From Nymphaea colorata (lineage: Eukaryota > Streptophyta > Magnoliopsida > Nymphaeales > Nymphaeaceae): DNA of 64,000 nt. The position numbers and the translations under genes are program-made. Each line of letters begins with the position of its first letter. Position 1 is the stretch's first letter. The notes under the pieces were generated by a model that saw only the letters and a list, made by a program, of their open reading frames with translations, searched no databases and was not told the DNA's origin. Shown piece by piece: positions 1-11,269 of this stretch. The DNA lies in the NCBI RefSeq assembly GCF_008831285.2, contig NC_045150.1, forward strand, positions 4,354,001 to 4,418,000. The letters run 5' to 3'.

Positions 1-853
1 CGAAAAAGGAAAAAAATGAAATAAATTATAAACTAATAAGAAAACATAAATAACACTATATAAAAGTGATAAAAAATGTCTTAATGATGCATGATGAACG
101 TTAAAAAAATAAAAAAGAAAAATCAGGAAAAATCATAGAAAAATGAGAGAAAACGTGACAAATGTGCTATAAGTATATTTTTCATATTTTCACAATATCA
201 CACTCTTTTCACGTTTTTTTGTTTTTCTTATTTTTCTTGTTAATCACAATATTTTCAAAAATATTGTGATATCTGTGATACTAATTAAAATAAACTAAAA
301 AAAATAAGTGGGCTGTCCAAGTGGACAGCCCACAACAGCCAAGGGTCTCCCTCTCTTTCTCTATGCATGTGTGTGTGTGTTTGTAAGTCAAAGATTACAG
401 GGCTGACCAACTACTCTGATTAATTGACTAGTCCAACCAACTACTCACCAGCTTGAAACGTAGGTTAGTCGATAACTAACTCAACCAACTAATCAGACTA
501 GTGGCTCAGCTGTCGAGATTTGGACATCTAAAGCACATAACTACATGGATGTCAATCTTAAGTAAAAATTAGAAGAAGGCAATAAGAAAACTATATATTA
601 CAAATATGGCACAAATATGAGGCAAACATTTCATATCACTGCAATAAGCACCAATTAGCAATGGCTTCCATAACTCACTATTGCTCAAGCTTATAAGCCC
701 CGCAATTCTTGCAGGAGACAGTCACTTGTCAACTGATAGCACGATTATAGCACCATGAGAAGCATGGATGCAATGCCAAGAGCTAGTCAACAATTCTTAG
801 AAATTCAGAGCAACAAGATTGTTAACAACAATGATAAGGAATGGCATTAGAAC
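1..853. other. Probable intron of the HEAT-repeat gene; no exon seen
   Basis: This stretch lies downstream, in minus-strand terms, of the third coding exon of the TORTIFOLIA1-like gene. I found no reading frame here that continues that family, so it is probably a long intron with the remaining exons left of the window. The first 340 bases are very AT-rich and contain fold-back structures listed separately. Confidence 0.45.
122..333. repeat. AT-rich fold-back sequence with two perfect hairpins (MITE-like)
   Basis: Two perfect inverted repeats lie close together. ATCACAATATTTT (243-255) pairs with its complement at 258-270 across a 2-base loop. GTGGGCTGTCCA (308-319) pairs with 322-333 across a 2-base loop. 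Imperfect inverted matches around 150-215 (AAACGTGA against TCACGTTT) suggest a larger fold-back. This looks like a miniature inverted-repeat element or its end, inserted in an intron. No target duplication was identified. Confidence 0.45.
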
Positions 854-2248
854 CTTTTGCAGAGGACCCATCTTCTGAAAAATCAGGAGAATCAGCATTT
901 CGAATACTTCTCCAATATTGTAGAGTCTGCACGACTATATCTCGAACTGGCTTAACCTATGAGAAGCAGAGGAGCTGGCTAAGAGAACACAGAAAACCAA
1001 AACAAGTGCATCCAAGACTGACATGCAAAAGCAAATTATCATCAGTAGAAGAAGAAGAAAAATGCAGTCTAATACAGCACTGAATGGTAGGGGACTCATC
1101 CATACTGACCTTATCAAATTGACAGGATTCAAGAGATGCAATGCAGGAAGCCTTGAATGAGATCAATGAAGGGCCACAGTTTATGGCTATATGTGCCAGT
1201 GCCACAGATGCTGCCTTACGCGTCGACCATTCACTGTCCTTGAGAGATTCTTGGATGGCAGTCAAAGCCGTAGATAGAATATGTGCTGTTGAAGCACCCC
1301 CACCCTGCTACATCAATGAAAATGTAATTACAATTTTAAAGAAGTAGCATCTTATAAGAAGAGACAAAAGATTCCCTCCCACCAGCAACTCAATTTGTGA
1401 AGAAAAGAATATTTCCTTCCTTATGTGATGGATCTTCACATATATTTCACTAAAAATTATATAATAAAGAACACATCACAAAGACAAAAAACAATTGAAA
1501 TGGTGGCCAGCCAGTCATACCCATACAGATATCTAAATCAACAGAAGCCCAGAAAAATGCATATGAATAAGACCTGAATTAAGCTTGCAGCAAGCTCAAG
1601 AAGTGCTGGCTTTGCTAAAAAATGCTGATTTCTAAGCAGTTTGATGACCCGAGTTAACAGCCTCTGCAGAATTGCCACCGGGGGATCTGTAGAGTTATTG
1701 ATGACAGCAGCAAGGCACAAGGCGGAACCAGATTGTATTTGTTTATTCTGCTCACCTAGAGCTTCAAATAGTGGTCTCACAAAGACAACAAAGGTGGCTC
1801 CACTTTCTTTTGGACAGTTTCCAACAGACTGTGACTGCATCATGACTGAAGCTAAAACACCAACTGTTTCTACACAAGCATCTCTCACAATAGAATCTGA
1901 GTCCTTAAGTCGCCTTACAATGCTGTTGACCATTTTCCCAATGTATGGCCCTAACTGCTCCCCATGAATCCTTGCCAACAAGGACATGATCCTTATACAT
2001 TCCTTGCGAACTGCACTTTTTTGCTCAGAATCAGTATCAACTATGATGGAAATAAATGGTCCAATTCCATCCACTGTTAAACTCTCAGCAATTTTCTCCA
2101 AGTCATCTTTGCCAATTTGATATGTGTCTTTATCTGCTATTTTGTTCAAGGAAAGAACTATGCGCTGCTTTAACTCAAAAGTGGCTTGTTGAGCACTAAT
2201 CTTGCCAGTTGCTTTAACCTTGGAATACCTCATGTTGTATCCAGGCAT
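854..2248 (-). CDS. TORTIFOLIA1/SPIRAL2-like HEAT-repeat protein, first three coding exons (partial)
   Basis: Exon 1 runs 2248 to 1574 (225 codons, starting MPGYNMRYSKVKATGKIS; an in-frame TGA lies 21 bases upstream of the start). It ends CAG|GTCTTA. Exon 2 runs 1304 (or 1307) to 1110 and ends FDK with donor AAG|GTCAGT. Exon 3 starts at 956 after CATAG with VKPVRD and ends near 854-855. The translation matches the N-terminal HEAT region of TOR1-like microtubule-associated proteins: ELKQRI, DTYQIGKDDLEKIAESL, VRRLKDSDSIVRDACVETVG, PLFEALGEQNKQIQSGSALC, then EWSTRKAASVALAHIA and SFKASCIASLESCQFDK. In Arabidopsis, TOR1/SPR2 proteins bind plant cortical microtubules and affect helical growth. This gene resembles the TOR1-LIKE paralogues more than TOR1 itself (inference). 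The coiled and C-terminal parts are outside the window. All three exons are open with consistent phases, so I read it as a functional gene. Confidence 0.88.
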
Positions 2249-4134
2249 TACTTTTATAGTCCACTTAGCTCATTTTTCTGAAACCATGGTTTGATTTAAT
2301 GCAACCATGCACCTGAGGCCACAAAAAAGGAAAAAAGAAAGAGACATTTTATTGCATATATTCTACTATTTGTTGGAAACAAGCATGTAAAGCATAAAAA
2401 TTTAACATTCAATCTATTGAGAATGGAAAAAATAGTAACAACATGCAACTAAAAATATGCTTCAAACATGCATACATACATTTTATATATACACATACAT
2501 ACACACACACACGCACACACACACACACATGAATTTAAAAACTAACATGATCTCAGAAAAGTTCAAATATGAACGTGATACACCAAATATAAGGTTCTCT
2601 CAAAGGAGTGCAATTTCAAGCAAAAAAGAAATCTCAAACAAATTTTGACCAAACCTTGTGCAAGTCTGATCTTATATTCTGAATAACTCTTTAAAAGAAA
2701 AAGATATCAAACTGCAATTTGTGGACATGGCCATGCCTGATGTGCATGGGTATAAGCAAGTGCCTCCAAGATACCTGGACGCAGTCTGGTAGGAATTCAG
2801 ATCAATATTCAGCTTCATATAGGCAATTTAAGCGCCCAGAAAACTCGTCAACGTGCAGCCTTTACTTGGGGAAGGAACAGGGTTCATTATTTTTCTCATG
2901 GAAGAGAAATTTTACCCGCTTTGCTCTCTAGGAAAGGGCCTTCCTAAGAGCTGGTTATTCAACTTTCCTATTGAGGTTTGACAAAAGTTGAAAATGAAGC
3001 CTAAAAGTTTAGCAATATATCAGGGGTCAAGACACCTCAATGTGCACACGCGTGAAAAAATCTACAGAAGGCGTTTGCCCGTTATGTGAAATCCAGCGAG
3101 GTTGAATATCAAAACCACAGGAGTAAGGGCCTATTTCGCTCTTGAACTTCAGATATCCCAAAGAGGACAATTAACCCATGCGTCTGGAGCAAATACATAC
3201 CACATTAGCACGATTTGAAAATCATTTTCTCCGTAGTCTTATAGCAGTATCAAGACAAAATTAAACGTACTTTGTAATACCTTCCCGAGAACTTGGTTCT
3301 TTATATAGAAAAGGAAAAAAGAAAGCTCGGAGTCGAACCCGAATTCAAAACTACTATCAACATGTCTTGATAAATCACAAGTGATTCAAACATAATACGT
3401 CTGTCAAGAAGGAAATTCTAAACAACGAAAAGAAAAAGACAGACTGAGACTGACAACAACTTCTTTCCCAAGCTCAAGGATGAAACTTGACAACACAACT
3501 TCGAAACTGAAAAAGCGAAAACAAAACACTACCAAAGTTCAGCTCGTTAAGTGAGATAAACTGAATAAATCTGGAGGAAGAACATCTTTAAATCAACTTG
3601 ACTACAAGTTCTCCTTCCTCCAGCATCTGGAACAGTCCGTGCTGAAACGAAAACCTAAATCCCCGGACATCTAGCGAAGGTTTTATCCTCAGGCGCTGAA
3701 GCAAGTTTAGCAGACGCAATCCACAGAGAACATGTCATCAATAAGAGGAAGAGATAACTAAGGCTAACTGTGCAAAAATGTCCCTTCTTGAAGAGCCACG
3801 TTCACACCTGCCTCTAAAAGAACCCATACACTCTGAAATTCCCAAGCAAAAAACTTGATTCTCGCCTGGCGAACCCACGAACTCTAGAAGCATGAACAAT
3901 AAAAGGGAAAAGGAATCGAAAAACACCAGCGAAGGTCAGGAGCTTGCCTCTCAGATCTAACGTAGCTGGAGAAGAAGATGCTCCTTTTCTCTCTCTCTCT
4001 CTTCCTCCCTCTAGATTTTCGCGCCTCTGCAAATGTGATTTGAAATTCGGACATGAGTGTAGCCGTCTCGCAATGGATCTCCGCCGTTGATCGCCAAGAC
4101 AGTGATACCTCTCCTCGATAATTGGTAGACAAGG
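2249..4134 (-). promoter_or_regulatory. Probable 5' UTR, 5' UTR intron and promoter of the HEAT-repeat gene
   Basis: No coding exon is visible upstream of the start at 2248. On the minus strand a CAG acceptor-like site near 2309 precedes a short upstream ATG frame (MVSEK then stop) at about 2287-2270, which suggests a leader intron. A GA-rich tract (CT-rich on the plus strand, about 3988-4014) is of the kind often found in plant 5' leaders. The transcription start is not determined. The region also holds a (CA)n microsatellite and a tRNA T-arm-like motif at 3329-3339. Confidence 0.4.
2501..2529. repeat. (CA)n microsatellite
   Basis: A nearly pure CA run with one ACGC interruption, preceded by ACATAC repeats. 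It lies in the probable leader intron of the HEAT-repeat gene. Confidence 0.9.
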
Positions 4135-6572
4135 TAAATTTTCATCAGGTCCTACTATCTGTTATTAATTTAGACGCATAATGTCCTATGATTGAATTTA
4201 CGAATGGGAACTCGAGGCAGGAAGGCATTTTCTATGTAATGTTCTTGGGAATTTTACCAATTAGGTATTCTTCTTATAATTTTATGAAGTAAATTTTTTT
4301 AAAAATTTCACTTTTTCCTTCACGAGGGAGGCGACTTCTATTTAATTAGTAAGGGAATTTTGGTTATTTTCAGCCCATAACGTATGGTCCGTTGTTTCGG
4401 GCTATAAAACACAGATAATCACGGTGAAAACTGGGCATTGTATAACTTTGTTTTAAGGGAATGGAAAACTAGTTTTGAATGTAGACAGTTCCTAAACTTC
4501 GTTTTCATTTTACCAAAGGTGAAAATAACTTGGTTTGTCATTTGTTATATTAAAGTGAATGTTATATGGTATGCATTGGATCTAGTAAAAAAAATCTAAA
4601 CCTAATTATATGGTTGTATCAAATTAAATTTGTAAATATCAAGTCCTAAATTAAAAATAGATCCAAATCAAATCGAAGATTCAAAAAACAATCAAACTGA
4701 GATTCAACTAGCTATATAATTTGCATACAATAAAAAAACTTCTATCCATAAACAATGAATTTAGGAAGTAAGCCAAATAGATAGAAAAAATGTTTCAAAT
4801 TATGTATTTAACATGAATAGGGATATTCATTGTCAAAGGCAAACATGGTACACCGTGCAACCTTTCAATTTGTAAATCTAAAAGCATCCACAAAGAGTTT
4901 GCTATTCTAATTTGTGACACTAAGTTCAAGCAACAAACGAATCAGAGCTACAAAGCGGTACATTGTGAAGTTTTATTTTGCTCCCAAATAGTAAAGATCA
5001 TTGGAGAAAACTAGCAAGCCACTTGAAGGTTTCTTCTTTTTTTTTTTCTTATTCATAGCCTTTGGCCCTTTGGTTTTCCTCCAAGTAGTAAATAAGATAA
5101 ATTTGGTTTTAGACTTGTAAGTGTCGGATGGTATATTCCTTCATAGGCAAAAATTATACTATGATTATGTTATCACTCTTTTTATTATAAATTTATGAAA
5201 CATATTACAATTGAACATGTGCTTGTGTTCTGATTTTGAAGTACTACAACTCTCTTTTTCAATAGAACATACAATGCTAGGACCCTTTCAGTCTGTCTCT
5301 ATCTATGCCATCATGATCATATGAAGTTCAAACTCAAAAGAGAAATCCAATTTAATAAGTTGTAAAGCTTACAAATTCATGGGGCATTAAGAAACATTTT
5401 AGATGAACATTTTTTAATTCACACCAAGAATTACATTGTTAGCAAACTCATAAATTCTACAATTTCAACTAAGGAGATAGAACAACATCTCTAGAACCTC
5501 AACTCTAGCTTCTGATGGTGCTCAAAATTTACATAATCAATACGACGCATAGTAGGACTCCAAGCAAAGCAAATTGTTAATTATTCAATTTGCAAATTGC
5601 AACAAAAGAATGGGTAGTCAATGGCAAACAAGTGTTTGATATGACCCAAAAAAATAATAATAATGCTTCGTGGGGAGAGAATATGCGTATACGTGTTGAA
5701 TTAAAAAAAGTAAAAAGATTAAGACACAAAGTCTATGTCTATCGTTGAATATTCTCTCTCACTCTTTCTTCACATTCTTCGTGAGGGAAAGGGGCTCCTC
5801 TATAAATTTGCCTTTTTTACCGTGCATAGATCCTTTTCTTTGAAATGAGGATCTAATTTACAAGATAAGGCAATAACAGTTTCCATGATTTGATTCCTTC
5901 TCTTTTGTTTGGGATTTGTGGTTTCAACAAACTAACTATGGCATGTGTTGGTTGAATATTTTCTATCTAGGAGGTGGCAATGGTTGTGCTATAAGGAGAA
6001 TACACTCTTATTCACTTCAAATCCACTCTCCAAAATCAAAATATTGAAAAAAATGTCTTTGAAAAATGCAAAATCCGTTGTTTTATTATAAGGAATTTGC
6101 CGTTGTGCAAGGAATCCATTGTTTTTGGAGCAAGAACTGCTATAAAATATGTTAGGTTGCTGCCTGCTGAAGCCTGAGTCACATGACCATAGATGAAGCT
6201 AATACAAAAATCACCCTACTTGACAAATACTCCAGCTAAATAAACCCCAATAGGACAAGGAATACACAAAGGAGCTCTCCCCAAATCTGCACCACAACAC
6301 TTCGAGGCTAGTAAAATGTGTGGCGATACAAAAGAACCACTCATAACTCACTCAAGCAAACCACCTTGTCATACATGCCTACGAATCAACCAAATCACAC
6401 CCAATCCTTAGAACAGACCACAAGGGAGTATACAAGCTAGGGTCGATGACCTTCAGGTACTAAGACCTTTCAGTAGTGGCAACGCTGGTAGCCCTAGGCC
6501 AATGCGGCCCAAACCTGCCAAGGATCTCTGCTCTATAAGGTGATCAAGGTACTAACCTGTTGGGGAGCTCAC
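4135..6572. other. AT-rich intergenic DNA, no gene recognised
   Basis: No open frame of useful length or recognisable domain is present on either strand. The last 400 bases (about 6170-6572) are richer in GC and resemble the sequence on the far side of the gypsy element (16004 onward). The two flanks may have been one segment before that insertion. Confidence 0.6.
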
Positions 6573-6576
6573 CTGG

Positions 6577-7616
6577 TGTTAAAGGAGCCAGACGATGGAA
6601 GGCTGCTGAGGACACCGACTCCAACAATTCCCACATATCACGCTCAACAGATTGGGGCGATTCAGATTGTAGTGATCGCAAAGCACTCAAGCGAGCAGGG
6701 AGGATGATCTTGGACTAAATGGAAGGATATCAACAAGGGTGCGGCGGAGGACCGACAATGGTATGACTTGGGTGATCATGGTAGAGAGGCAGGTTGAAGG
6801 CGATCGAAAACTGTGGGAATCCATCGGAAGCTCATCGGAAATTGTATGTAACAATGTTATTGGTTTCGGAAGGCTTACCGAGCAGATGGTGTGGATGCAT
6901 CGAGTGATGGCCAAATGAAGCAGAAATGTGTCGAGTAAGTGTGAGGATGATCAAGGTCTTATGACGATGCCTGAAGGATCTCCTATCACCGAAAAATACA
7001 GAGGTTCTGCTCGCTGAGGACTTTAGACGAACATAGTCACAGCCATTTATGTCGATCGTGCGATCAGTGAACACAGAAAGGAAAGGAAAAATTGAAAATA
7101 GTGATTCGATCACGTCCGTCGACACTTGATGGCTAGAAACTCAACTGGGCAATACGTCTAGTCAAAGCTGGTCAAGCACACCTCGGCCCCCTTACCTGTG
7201 TCCGTGTGTGGCTAGGTCGAGTGGTTATGACCAGCAAGGCAGAGGTCTAAGGTGCGTTTGGGTTGACCTGCTGTCCGCTGGAGGCCCATAGCCTCCCTTC
7301 CTAGAATACGCCCTGTCGCAGTCTTTCTCGAATACAACAGAAGGGGTTGTGTTGGCATTGCAATGTAACCGACCAGGTTGAGTAGATCCTTAGCCTCCCT
7401 GCCTGAAGACTGGCCTGCCTGTGCTCTCTGTCGGTGAGTATAACTTCACTTATAGCTGGGACACGTATCCCATCCCTGCTCTTAGCCTCTCTATTCGATG
7501 GGAGTGCCTCAGTGATGCCCTTCGCTCCCTCTAGGATGGAAGTAGCTTGTCCCTTGATGAGTTTATCATGGCCGACAACCTTGGCTCTTGCGGTCGCACC
7601 TAGGAAGGCTATAGCA
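6577..7616 (-). repeat. 3' LTR of the first gypsy element (shortened by an internal deletion)
   Basis: It aligns along its whole length with 14425-15999. The boundary pair is TGTT on the plus strand at 6577 and CA at 7615-7616. Relative to the 5' LTR it lacks about 550 bases: the sequence jumps from GTCTAG (7156-7161) to TCAAAGCTGG (7162), which in the 5' LTR are separated by 14936-15486. It also lacks a 25-base tandem duplication present in the other LTR. Confidence 0.88.
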
Positions 7617-7630
7617 AATCCTCCCCTCTT
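7617..7630 (-). other. Polypurine tract of the first gypsy element
   Basis: On the minus strand the tract AAGAGGGGAGGATT directly abuts the TGCTATAGCC start of the 3' LTR. This is the expected position for plus-strand priming in reverse transcription. Confidence 0.8.
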
Positions 7631-7637
7631 AGATAAA

Positions 7638-7895
7638 CCTGGGCAACGGGCCGGGCCAGGCCGGCCAGACTCTCGCTCTCCCTCTCCAATCCCTCCCCTC
7701 TCCCTCTCCGCTCCCCCCTCTCCCTCTCCCTCTCTGCTCCCATTCTCCCTCTCCCCCTCCCTCTCCGCTTCCCCTCTCCCTCTCCATCCTCCTCTGTCTG
7801 GACCGTCTCCCTCCCCCTCCTCCTCCATCAGACTCTCAGTGTGCGACGGGAGGGCGGGGGAAAGGGGCCGGGTCCGGCCCGGCCCGATGCCTAGG
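7638..7895. repeat. Inverted-repeat-flanked CCCTCT-rich insert inside the gypsy element
   Basis: Imperfect inverted arms rich in GGGCCGGGCC (about 7638-7660 and 7872-7895) enclose roughly 210 bases of degenerate CCCTCT/CTCCCT simple sequence. The insert sits between the chromodomain end and the polypurine tract, where no coding sequence is needed. The long open frames that overlap it on both strands are products of low complexity. It may be a fold-back insertion or an expanded simple repeat. Confidence 0.6.
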
Positions 7896-7899
7896 CCTA

Positions 7900-9411
7900 C
7901 TCTTAGATGGAGCTTGCCCCAGGCTCCTATCATTGGAAACCTCTCCCCAAGAGAAGCAACCTCCTCCCAGCTCGGCCCCCCTTCTTGGTCGTTCCACTCT
8001 AGCAAGTACTCTCGGCGCAACTCTCCATCCCGTCGCACCCTGCGTCTACGTAAGACTCACTAAGGCAGTGGAAGTTTATCGAGGACCTCTTCGATAACCT
8101 TGGGTGGAAGACCACGATAAGGCTTGAGTCGCTCGACGTGGAACACTGGATGAACTTTTGCTCGGTTAGGTAGCTCTAATCGATAGGCTGCCTTTCCATG
8201 GCGCACCTCCACCTTGTAGAGTCCATAGTACCTCAGTAGGAGCTTGGTGTATGATCTGCCAAAAAGAGTCTTCTACCCCCTAGGCAGCTGCTTAAGCCAT
8301 ACCCAATCCCCTAGAGAGAATTTCCGCTCGGCCCTCCCCTTGTGTTGCTGCTACATACGGTTTCTTGCCCTCTCTAGGTTCGTGCGAATGACCCATAACA
8401 CCTCATCTCAGTCTAACAAGGCACGTTCAAGGTCTTCCTCCCTGGCTAGACCGGGCTCATAACTCCTCAACATTGTAAGAGGACATCCACGGACCGCCTG
8501 ATAAAGAGACATTTCAATGGCTGAGTGTGGGCTGGTGTTGTATGCCCACTCACACCAAGATAGATATTTTATCCAAGTGGATTGTCAATGTCCAGCAAAG
8601 CTCTGAAAGTAAGTCTCGACGATGCGTTAACAACTTCAGTCTACCCACCAGTTTGCGAGTGATGGGCAGAGCTAAACTGCACCCTTGTACCAACAAGTCG
8701 CTTCCTCCAAAAATCACTCACAAACATGTTGTCTTTGTCACATACCATGGTGTGGGGCATCCCGTGGTGACGTCCAACCCATTCCTGATATGTCTCTAAC
8801 CGAACTGAATACATGCAAAGCAAGGCTGTAAAGTGTCCATGTTTCGTCAATCTATCGTTCACAACCAAAATGGTCTCATTTTCCTCGGACTGAGGTATAG
8901 CGTCAATGAAATCCATGGAAACATCTTCCCATGGTCTGTCTGAAATGGGTAAAGGGCAAAGCTGGCCCGGGGTCTTGGCGGCCTCATACTTTTTCCGTTG
9001 GCATACAAGACAATTCCTAACATACTTAGCCATGTATGCCTTGAGATACTCCCACCAAAAGTCGATTGTTATTCTTTTTCGGGTTTTATCATGCTCAGCC
9101 GTTGGGAGATCATGGTGGTGTCTAATGATTTCCTCACACAAAGGGTTCCCGCAAGATATCACCATCTTCTTATCCCTGTAGAGGAGTCCCCCTCTTACTT
9201 CATACCGGGGTATGCTTCCCGGGTTAGTCTGAAAGGACAAGAGGAGGAGTCGGAGCCGATCATCTCCAACTTGTGCCAAATGAATGTGATCCCATAAATC
9301 TGTAATAGGGCCGAAAATGGTGAGGAGACCTTCGGGAACCTGAGAGAGCACATCTACCATTGAGTTTTCCACTCCTCGCTTATATTCAATGGTAAAATCA
9401 TAACAAAGCAA
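7900..9411 (-). pseudogene. Integrase and chromodomain of the first gypsy element (frameshifted)
   Basis: Read on the minus strand from 9411. The segment first completes the RNase H/connection region, then shows a histidine-rich part and a CLVC pair (zinc-binding HHCC), a core with MDFIDAIP and VCDKDNMFVSDFWR carrying the two expected aspartates, and SSAHHSQTGG. The frame breaks near 8641. The region with the expected catalytic glutamate and the WAYNTSPHSAIEMS motif continues in another frame. The C-terminal part reads YKVEVRHGKAAYRLELP and HPVFHVERLKPYRGLPP (about 8240-8100), followed by chromodomain-like EYLLEWNDQEGGPSWEE and FP (about 8010-7930). The protein would insert the cDNA into chromosomes, and the chromodomain usually guides it to marked chromatin. 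The copy is inactive. Confidence 0.88.
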
Positions 9412-9755
9412 ACGAGTGATCCACCATTGCTGTGTGGGGGTGGAGATACGTTGGATTGGAGGTATTTAAGACTTACGTGGTCAGTGCGTATCATGAATTT
9501 CTGCCCCATCAAGTAAGGGTGCCATTTTTTTACCGTAATCACAATGGCTAGTATTTTCTGGTCATAGGTGGAGAACCGTGCAGCCTGTTTGTTAAGAGCA
9601 TTGCTGATATAAGCTATGAGATGCTTTTCCTGGCTGAGAACAACCCTTATCCCGACCTCACAAGCGTCAGACTCAGTTGTGAATGCCTTGGAGAAGTCTA
9701 GGAGTGATAAAACTGGCATGGTAGTCATGGCCGTTTTCAGTTTCTCAAAGGCCAC
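9354..9755 (-). pseudogene. RNase H domain of the first gypsy element
   Basis: The frame shows the hallmarks of a Ty3/gypsy RNase H: PVLSLLDFSKAFTTESDAC with the first acidic residue in TESDA, YISNALNKQAARFSTYDQ with the active-site-region glutamate replaced in the usual YxxxEKE motif (here YDQKIL), and FMIRTDHVSLKYL. It normally degrades the RNA strand of the RNA/DNA hybrid. Stop codons and frameshifts separate it from RT (about 9760-9906) and from the integrase frame. Confidence 0.85.
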
Positions 9756-9906
9756 CTTAGCCTCATCGGACCAAACCCAACCCCTTTTTTTGCAGCATCC
9801 GTGTGAGAGGGGCAGCGATGACTCTAGTGTCGTATGAATCTACGGTAATACCCAGTATAGCCGAGGAATCCCCTCCTTCCTCGTAGGGTAGACGGCAAGG
9901 GCCAGT

Positions 9907-10743
9907 TCACCATACCTTCAATCTTGGTGGGGTCGATTTTAACTCCTCCCGACGAGACCAGATGTCCTCAATAGGCCACCTCAGTCTGTCAAAGCTGCAC
10001 TTAGTTTGCTTTGCATAGAGTTTGTGTTCCCTTATCAAATCGAGAATGAGCCGGAGATGTTTCACATGTTCCTCTAAAGTGGTGTTGTAAATCAGTATAT
10101 CATCAAAAAATATCAGCACACACTTCTGGAGATGGACGTGGACTACGTCGTTCTTGCACCGTTGGAAGGTAGATAGTGCATTGGTAAGCCCAAATGGCAT
10201 TATCAAGAACTTGAAGTGCCCATCGTGGGTCCGGAAGGCTGTCTTGGAGATGTCCTTACTAGCCATGCGAATCTGAAAATAGCCAGACCTCAAGTCTATT
10301 TTGGAGAAGTACTACGTGCTGGCAAGCTCATTAAGCAACTCGTTTATTACCAGAATAAGGTGTTTATCCTTGAGGGTTGCAAGCTCATTAAGCAACTCGT
10401 TTATTACCAGAATAGGGTGTTTATCCTTGAGGGTTGCTTCATTCAATGCTTTATAGTCTTTGCAAAAGCGCCAGGTTCCGTCATGCTTTATAACCAGCAA
10501 AACCGGTGATGAGAAAGCGTTGCTCGAAGGTTGGATTAGACCACTCTTATCCTTTACTTGGCGTTCCAGCTCCACTTTTTGTGCATGGGTATACCTACAA
10601 GGTTTCACACTCATAGTTGTAGTTTCGAGTACGAGTTGGATTCGGTGGTCATGTGATCTTGGCGGGCGAAGCCCTTTTGACTCTTGAAAAACATCCATAT
10701 ATTCTTTCAAGAGAAGGGAAATAGGTGCGGGAGTTTCTTTCAT
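9907..10743 (-). pseudogene. Reverse transcriptase of the first gypsy element (frameshifted, with internal duplication)
   Basis: Two open segments on the minus strand, 10743-10312 and 10293-9907, form one RT. The first has HRIQL, SPVLLVIKHDGTWRFCKDY and ALNEATLKDKHPI. The second has MRSGYFQIRM, KTAFRTHDGHFKFLIMPFGL and the catalytic FFDDILIY, followed by HVKHLRLIL. The start of the second segment corresponds to the usual DLRSGYHQI region, so the break falls just before it. A 57-bp tandem duplication inserts 19 residues into the fingers region. The enzyme would copy element RNA into DNA; this copy cannot. Confidence 0.9.
10322..10435. repeat. 57-bp tandem duplication inside the RT pseudogene
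   Basis: Two adjacent units (10322-10378 and 10379-10435) are nearly identical, differing at about two positions. Since 57 is divisible by three, the frame stays open and the peptide ATLKDKHPILVINELLNEL is repeated with P changed to L. Confidence 0.95.
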
Positions 10744-10917
10744 TTCAGTTTGCTTCTCTTATGTGTAAGCTAACAGCAAGTAGGCTAACTCATGTGCTTG
10801 GAGGGCTCGTGCTGCCTTCTTTGGGGGAACCAGATGGTCTATGGCTTTGAGGAGGTCCTGCCCACCATCAACTTGGGGAAACCACATAGTCATCTTCTTG
10901 AATGGAAGTGTTTATCT

Positions 10918-11232
10918 CTATGAGTGTTTTGATCCATTGGACGCCAAGAACGATGCCTTGCCATAGTTGGCCAGCATAAAAAGGCCTACTCGGAAGGTAC
11001 TCTCTTGGATGTCTAGGTCCACTCCTTCGCATATGGCTCGACAGGAAACTCGGGCGCTATTCCCCATCATCACTTCAAATGTGGGGCATGTTCTTGGCTC
11101 ACACTTCGTGGCAATGGCAACGGGCTGACCCATGAAGTTATGGGTGGCCCCGGTGTCTATCAAGACCATCACGCTAATACCTCCAATGGTCCCTTCCACC
11201 TTCATGGAGTTTGGAGTTGGAGTATGCGACAT
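10918..11232 (-). pseudogene. Aspartic protease domain of the first gypsy element
   Basis: The minus-strand frame contains VEGTIGGISVMVLIDTGATH, with the DTGA catalytic motif of retroelement aspartic proteases, followed by NFM, typical of plant gypsy elements. It would cut the Gag-Pol polyprotein. It is separated from gag and RT by frame changes. Confidence 0.85.
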
Positions 11233-11269
11233 AGTAAAATAGGCTTGTGATACTTATTCTTGTTTTCTT

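Noticed and set aside
3738-4132. Minus-strand open frames as an upstream exon of the HEAT-repeat gene
   Set aside because: Three overlapping frames cover the same GA-rich leader-like DNA, none matches the family, and the start at 2248 already fits the family N-terminus.
7301-8063. Long overlapping open frames on both strands (245 and 209 codons)
   Set aside because: They are made of CCCTCT simple sequence and LTR DNA. Only the short chromodomain portion on the minus strand is genuine.
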